Below, in pieces: positions 58,475 through 64,000 of a DNA stretch of 64,000 bases (within the stretch, counting starts at the first letter, position 1; each line of letters begins with the position of its first letter). A program made the translations under genes and the position numbers. Location: NCBI GenBank assembly GCA_024734555.1, contig JANPWX010000076.1, forward strand, positions 3,623,448-3,687,447, given 5' to 3'. The DNA is from Trochalopteron elliotii. Lineage: Eukaryota; Chordata; Aves; Passeriformes; Leiothrichidae. Under the pieces are notes generated by a model that saw only the letters and a program-made list of their open reading frames with translations, was not told where the DNA came from and made no database searches.

Positions 58475-61189
58475 TCTTACCAGAATTAGCACTGTTTTAT
58501 TATCCATCATTCTCCTGTGAATAAAAACATAGTATTGTTTATTCCACTAGGTGTAAATTGTAAATAATTTGTTTAAAGACCGGTTTAATGTTTATTGACA
58601 TTAGCAACTTTTGAACAAAATATTTCCATTTCCATGGAAAATTATATTTATAAGTAATAGGTACTGTGGGGTGTCTATCTTATATTCTCCCGACTTTAAT
58701 ATTTCTTAGAAATAACTGAGCTCTGCAAAGATGAATCTGTTTGTCTCTAAGGTTTGCATGTAAATTTCCATGCAACAACTGATTTCTATGACAGTCCACT
58801 GTTGCGTGAAATGTCTTCTTGAAGTTCTATTCTCAACTCAGCCCTCTGCTGTTTAGAAATTAAGTCTAAGTGTTCAGGATCTTTTTCTTTGCCTTTTTTT
58901 CCCCTTTATACTGTGGCACTAATCTCACATATTCGGATTACATCCAACAGCACTGTTTTATAGTTCTGTCTGTGAGCTAATATGAGAAATACAAGAGAGA
59001 AAAATAGTAAGAAGAATCTTTTCTTCTGACACCAGTTGATATGTGTGGAGTTACACAGAAGTAAATCATTATGCAGGTTCTCTTCTCATGATTAAATCAT
59101 GTAATATAAATTGACTATAGTAATTAGAGTACCCTAGATTCATTTCAGTTATTAAGAAAGGAGCAATACCTGCACAGACAACACTGAGAGGCTCGGGAAG
59201 AAAGTGATGCTTTTCTCAGTTCATTGTTAGCAGAATCCAGAAATATATACCTTATTAAAAACTTAACTGTGCACCAGGATGTGCCTGCTGATGAGAAATT
59301 TGGAATCAGTCAAGTGAGCCATATCAGAAAAAAAGCCATAAAATAATTTTATTTTTCAGATACAGATGAAAATCTGAATACAGTAAAGAAATAAAATACA
59401 TCACTACTATGAAAGCAAATAGCGAGTTATAGAGAGTTAAATACAATATAATGTCAGATTAGAGACTAGCAGAGAAGTTTTAATAGAAAATAGTATCATT
59501 CAAACTGACAGGCATAGGAATTTCTGATGAGTTCATGAAATGAGGATAAGTTTAACTTTAAACACAGGTGAGTGACATGGCAATTTCCATTCAAATTCGA
59601 TGATGTAAGTAGAATATGATGACCATATCTTCAAATTTCAGCAGGGAAAAAGGCTTCCTTGGCCCTCTCAGACTGAGTAGCCTGTCTTTTAAATCCACTT
59701 TATTCTTATTCTATATAGATGTGAATTGAGTTTATATAAGTTATCCAAATTATTCACTGTACATTTCTCCAGCGAACATATGCAGGCAATGTTAAAAAAA
59801 CAAACCAAAAACGAACCACAAAAGCAAACAGGAACAAAACAGAAGAAGAGAGTAGTGTCTCTGAAACCTGCCCTGGGAATTCAGTACAGCTGGAGCTGCA
59901 GAAAGGTCTGCTAGAGAGCCTCTTCTTTGGAGGATACTGCAAATTTGTTCATGTAGGACTACTTAATAAGTGAGTCATAAGATTTAGGTCTCCAGAACAA
60001 TTTAATTTTTTTCCCCTGATTAAATGAGTTATATAGGTAACAAGAAATGAATTTCATTTGTGACACAAGTAGAAGTTCTGTATATGATTTTCATTACTTT
60101 GAAAATCCTTATAACCAGGATTCATTTCACACAGAGAAATCCATCCTATCAATTATGACCAATCTACCTCCCATTGAAATTCACTATTCATGTACAAAAG
60201 TAGATATATTTTAAATTGTACATATCTTTTGTTGATTAATAATAATAATGTGTGAATTTTAGTCTGACCATCAATTTTTTCCTGTGTTATTGCTACTATA
60301 CTAAATGTAAAGTGATTATTTGTAATTATATAAATTTCATGTTTCTACATTTTAATGACATATTACAAACAACTGTCTATCAACTCTGATTTATTTATAG
60401 ACCAGAAAAAACCTTACTTATTGACAGTTTAAACTTATTTTCTTTTTAAAAAAAGCACTTAATATGTAGTATAGATGAAAAAAGTCGCTAAATTTTATTG
60501 AGATTTATAAACTTATCTAAAGGGAAAGGAAATTAAACACATCAAAAAATAGCTGTCCATTTGTACTTGAACCTCTTTTTTCATACTGAGAATTTTCTAT
60601 TATCCTTCATTAGAAAAACAGCACAACTGTGTAAAAGCGAATGCACAACTTATTGAAGAAATGTATATATAAAATAAATTCAATAAATTCAATTATTCTT
60701 CCATCTTATAATATTGAAGGTAGCCTTGAATGAAACTTCTTTCACAGTTCCTTTCTGCCAGTTAAACAGGTGGTTTGTTTGAGGTTTTTGCTCCTATTAT
60801 CTGTAGTTTGAATTATACCTGGAATGCAAAACATATTTGTTAACTAGAACATGAAAAAGATTTTAAAAATTCTTTGCTGTATGAACATGCTGCATGAGTA
60901 TGCTGCATTTCCTTAAGATCTCCTTGACAGACATTGTTCTTCTATCTTAAGAATCCTGAGTTAGGAAAAAAAATTAAAAAGAGAGAAGTAACTCTCCACA
61001 GATAGTTCTAAATCTGAGAAATTCTTTTTTAAAACACATTCACAGGAGTAAATGAATGCAGTCTGTTATGGTTATTTTGTCAGGGTCGGGTCATCTTGGT
61101 TCTACCTTTTCTGGGAAATAGAACTGCGTGCCTCTCTGGTGTGTGTATTCGCTGACACAAGCAGCATGGGGAGCAAATGTGCAGAATTG
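58475..61189. other. AT-rich non-coding stretch
   Basis: No transposon or exon recognised. Confidence 0.5.
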
Positions 61190-61880
61190 TGAGGTGTCAG
61201 GGGGTCAGAGTGCTGTGGCAAGGCTGCCAATTCCTGAACCCATGAGAATGGGGTAGTGCAGCTCACATGGTTGGAGAGCTACCATGGATGGCTGTAAGCT
61301 TTGTAGGCAGGAGAGGCCAGGAGGGCAAGGAAGTTCCTCTTTACTTAAGAGATCAGTGTGAGTGTGTGGACCTTTACCCAGAGACGCATGATGATCCAAC
61401 TGGGGATTACTGGTAGGAAATAAAGGGAAAACCAAGGTCTGTGTGTCTGCTGCAGACCTCCTGGGCAAAAAGAACTGGATGACAGCTTCTTCAGACAAGT
61501 GGAAAAAACCTCACATTTGTAGGCTGTGGTTCTCATGGGGAAATAAGAGCACTCTAATGCCTGCTCAAAGGACAACATATCAGGGTACAAGATGTTTCTA
61601 GTGAACATTTTTGGCAAGTTCCTAATACAGGTGATAGAGGGGGTGAAAAGGGAAGACTAGCTGCTGAACGTCATGGTTACAAATCAGAAAAATGGTTCAG
61701 GGATGTGAAGATGAGGGGCAGCATATATGACACTGATCATGAGAGAGTGGAGTTGAGAATTCTGAGAGGAGAGAACAGGGTAAAAAGATGAATAAAGCCT
61801 TAAATGTAAAGAGATGGACTTTGGCCTGTTCAGATATCTGCTTAGAAGAATCTCAGTAAGAAGAATTCAGACTCTGACTT
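61190..61880 (+). mobile_element. CR1 retrotransposon, endonuclease-domain fragment
   Basis: The plus strand is a diverged CR1 endonuclease region. 'MDGCKLCRQERPGRQ'-like sequence (61283-61330) corresponds to the conserved 'MDGYKLFRRDRQGRRGGGV'. The stretch 'ttctcatggggaaataagag' (61532-61551) occupies the place of the GDFN block. 'cctaatacaggtgatagagg', 'gtgaagatgaggggcagcat', 'gatcatgagagagtggagtt' and 'gactttggcctgttcagata' are the conserved nucleotide tracts leading out of the endonuclease towards RT. There is no RT and no CR1 3' end, so it is an internal fragment detached from its terminus. Many stops. The minus-strand frames at 61205-61617 are shadows. The left edge is approximate. Confidence 0.82.
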
Positions 61881-62272
61881 GCTTATTTGGGTTTCCCTGC
61901 CTGCTGTTGTGCTTGCCACCTGGTGTTTGTGGAGAACAGTCTTTAATCATGTAATCTCACTCTATTTTTCTTCTGATAAAAAAAGTTATGTGTATAATGA
62001 CTGTAAGAAGATGACAAACATGAAAATTAATGGAAAAAAGTAATTTTCTATTGTTCTTTTAAAATAAATAATTTTTATTCCTACCTCACCTAATTTTATT
62101 TCTAGTCAGTTAGCCACTGCCGCTATAACTGGTGAGATAATTTGGGTGGTGCTATCCACAATGCTCTATACCCATTTGTTGTGGAAGAGCAGAAAAAATT
62201 CAAAGAGATTCCTCTCTCTGCCTGTCTCAGTAATGTCTTTTCTTCCCATCTTACAATTGTACAACAAGAAAG
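61881..62272. other. AT-rich spacer
   Basis: Nothing recognised between two CR1 fragments of opposite orientation. Confidence 0.5.
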
Positions 62273-62990
62273 GAGAATCATAGAAAGGTTGGAAGGGTTC
62301 TTAATGTTCATCTAGTTCCATCTCACCAGCAATGGGCAGGGACACCTTTCACTAGAACAGATTGCTCAGAGTTCTATCCAATATGGCCTTGGAGATTTCC
62401 ATGGATGGGACATCCATAACTTCTCTGAGCAACCTGTTCCAGTGCCTCATCACCCTCACAATAAAGAATTTCTTCCTAATAACTAATCTAAACCTCCTCT
62501 TATTCATTTTGAAACTGTTCCCTGTTTTCCTGTCACAGGACGTATTCCTGTAAATAGGCTCTCTCCATCTTTCTTATAGACTCCTTTCTGGAAGAGAGCA
62601 ATTAAGTCACCTCAAAGCCTTCTCTTCTCCAGGCAGAATTGCAATCCTAATTCTCCCAGCCTTTCCTCATAAGAGAGGTGTTGCATCTCTCTAATCAACT
62701 TGGTGGCCTGCTCTGGACTCACTCAAACAAGTTGATGTCTCTCCTGTGCTGGGGACTCCAGAGCTGGATGCAGCACTCCAGGTGGGGTCTCACCAGAGCA
62801 GAGGAGAGGGGCAGGATCATCTCCCTCACCCTGCTGCCCACACTGCTCTGGATGCAGCCCAGGACACGTTTGGCTCTCTGGGCTGTGAGGGCACATGGCT
62901 GGGTCATGTCCAGCCACTCATCCACCAGTACCCCCAAGTCCTTCTTGGCAGGGCTGCTCCCAATCTGTCCATAGTAGCAGTCCAGATTCA
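62273..62990 (-). mobile_element. CR1 retrotransposon 3' fragment, antisense (~0.7 kb)
   Basis: A clear reverse-complemented CR1: 'agaatcatagaaaggttgga' (3' terminus), 'tcatctagttccatctcacc', 'gggcagggacacctttcact', 'gagcaacctgttccagtgcc', 'aaagaatttcttcctaataa', 'ctcccagcctttcctcataa', 'tgctctggactcactcaaac', 'gctggatgcagcactccagg', 'ccctgctgcccacactgctc' and 'ccactcatccaccagtaccc'. It points left and is truncated near 62990 within the ORF2 C-terminal region. It is less diverged than most other CR1 pieces in the window, so it may be one of the younger insertions. The open frames on both strands come from this CR1 sequence. Confidence 0.95.
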
Positions 62991-64000
62991 GCCTATCTGT
63001 ATTCTAATAACAGAGTATAGATGTGACATAATATATTATCTTGTTCTGCAAACTTTCGGAAGTTTTTCTCTAATGAGGTTTTCTTCCAGTACCTGAGGAG
63101 GATCAGGTAACTGACTCTTGAGTCTATCTGGAATTCTAAGACTGGACAAATCGTTAAGTGGACAATTTCTCTTCTGGCTGATTCTGGGTGTTCATACTGG
63201 GAAATCAAAAGTAGTATTTTCTCTTTGGTTATAGAAACACATATGTCTTGAGCTCTGAAGCAGCAGGCATCGAGACAGCTTAGGGAAGAAAAATCTTTCT
63301 GCAACAGAAAGAAAGAATTGAACCTAGATGAATGAATTTACAGCAGGGATATATTCTCCCAAATGAGGACAGCAGCTTCTTGTTGACATTAGAGGACTAG
63401 ATTTTTGACAAAAGACAAGGAAGTTATGATGCAAAAGGCCTGTGGCATGCCAGGTTCTAGTTACAAATGATAAGTGCATAATGAAAAACATTTTGAACAA
63501 GTTAGCCCTTCAGAAAGTTTAGATCAGTTTTGACTGAGAGAATGCTTTCACCCATTTGCTTTGATCAAACAGCCTGATGCCATAACTGAATACATTCTAT
63601 GATGAACTTAACAGCTCATGGAACTACGACTTATTTTGTAAATAATACCAAAGTCTCTCATTTTTTCAACTTCTTATAATATTAATTTCTGATCAGTTAA
63701 TACCTTCATTTCATTACCAGTAACCTATTAAGTCACATTCCATGCTGCAAAGGTTTTATGCACACATAGTTGAGCTTCATATTTTTTTTCCTTATCTACC
63801 TTAAATAAAAAAAAAATCTAACTAGTACAATATAAATTCTCTAGGTTTCCATTTTTAAGCATGTGTATAAGGTTTAAAATACCACTTTTTATTTTAGTTT
63901 TCACATATCAGTATAAAACTATGGACTTGGTCAAATAAAGTTAAAATGTAATTTAATTGGAGAAAAGCTTCCTTCACACCTCCTGTGACCTCAGATTAAG
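62991..64000. other. AT-rich non-coding stretch
   Basis: Nothing recognised up to the window end. Confidence 0.5.

Noticed and set aside
1..64000. CRISPR arrays, bacterial operons, ribosome binding sites or rRNA genes
   Set aside because: None seen; the sequence is avian nuclear DNA.

Overview
This is vertebrate nuclear DNA from a bird. The window is AT-rich and has no recognisable protein-coding gene and no bacterial-style gene organisation. What can be recognised is interspersed repeats typical of avian genomes: about a dozen pieces of CR1 (chicken repeat 1) non-LTR retrotransposon, several endogenous-retrovirus LTRs, and one tRNA-Ile-derived SINE with a CR1 tail at 31898-32034. That SINE closely resembles TguSINE1, known from zebra finch and other passerines, so the best guess is a songbird or other passerine. 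The region is probably intergenic (a gene desert) or the inside of a very large intron.

Layout. 1-13.7 kb: CR1 3' end (812-1022), LTR (1528-2056, minus), LTR-like block with a poly(A) signal (3060-3480), antisense CR1 (6478-6830), compound trinucleotide microsatellite (7069-7167), CR1 reverse-transcriptase pieces (10215-10860 and 13178-13722), LTR-like block (11277-11768, minus). 13.7-25.9 kb: about 12 kb in which I recognise only simple repeats. 25.9-32 kb: a 1.7 kb CR1 (25905-27592), an antisense CR1 (29083-29893), a clean solo LTR with 5-bp target duplication (30676-31149) and the SINE. 34223-34322: an assembly gap of exactly 100 N between a T-run and a G-run. 35-40.1 kb: two CR1 pieces. 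43.6-47.3 kb: an LTR-like block, then a rearranged antisense CR1 (45430-47330) with an LTR (45898-46411) inserted in it. 52.3-55 kb: the most complete CR1, with ORF1 (GDSL esterase motif) joined directly to ORF2 RT, the endonuclease lost. 57.9-63 kb: an avian LTR (57888-58474, minus), a CR1 endonuclease fragment and an antisense CR1.

No genes work together here; every recognisable coding remnant belongs to a dead retroelement. The most informative observations are the passerine SINE, the nested LTR-in-CR1 with matching target sites, CR1 copies with internal deletions joining distant domains, a tandem array inside one LTR, some near-perfect hairpins, and two weak exon-like candidates at 47.8 and 48.8 kb. 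I see no convincing new biological system. Edges of old repeats are approximate because they were judged by eye against remembered family consensus.
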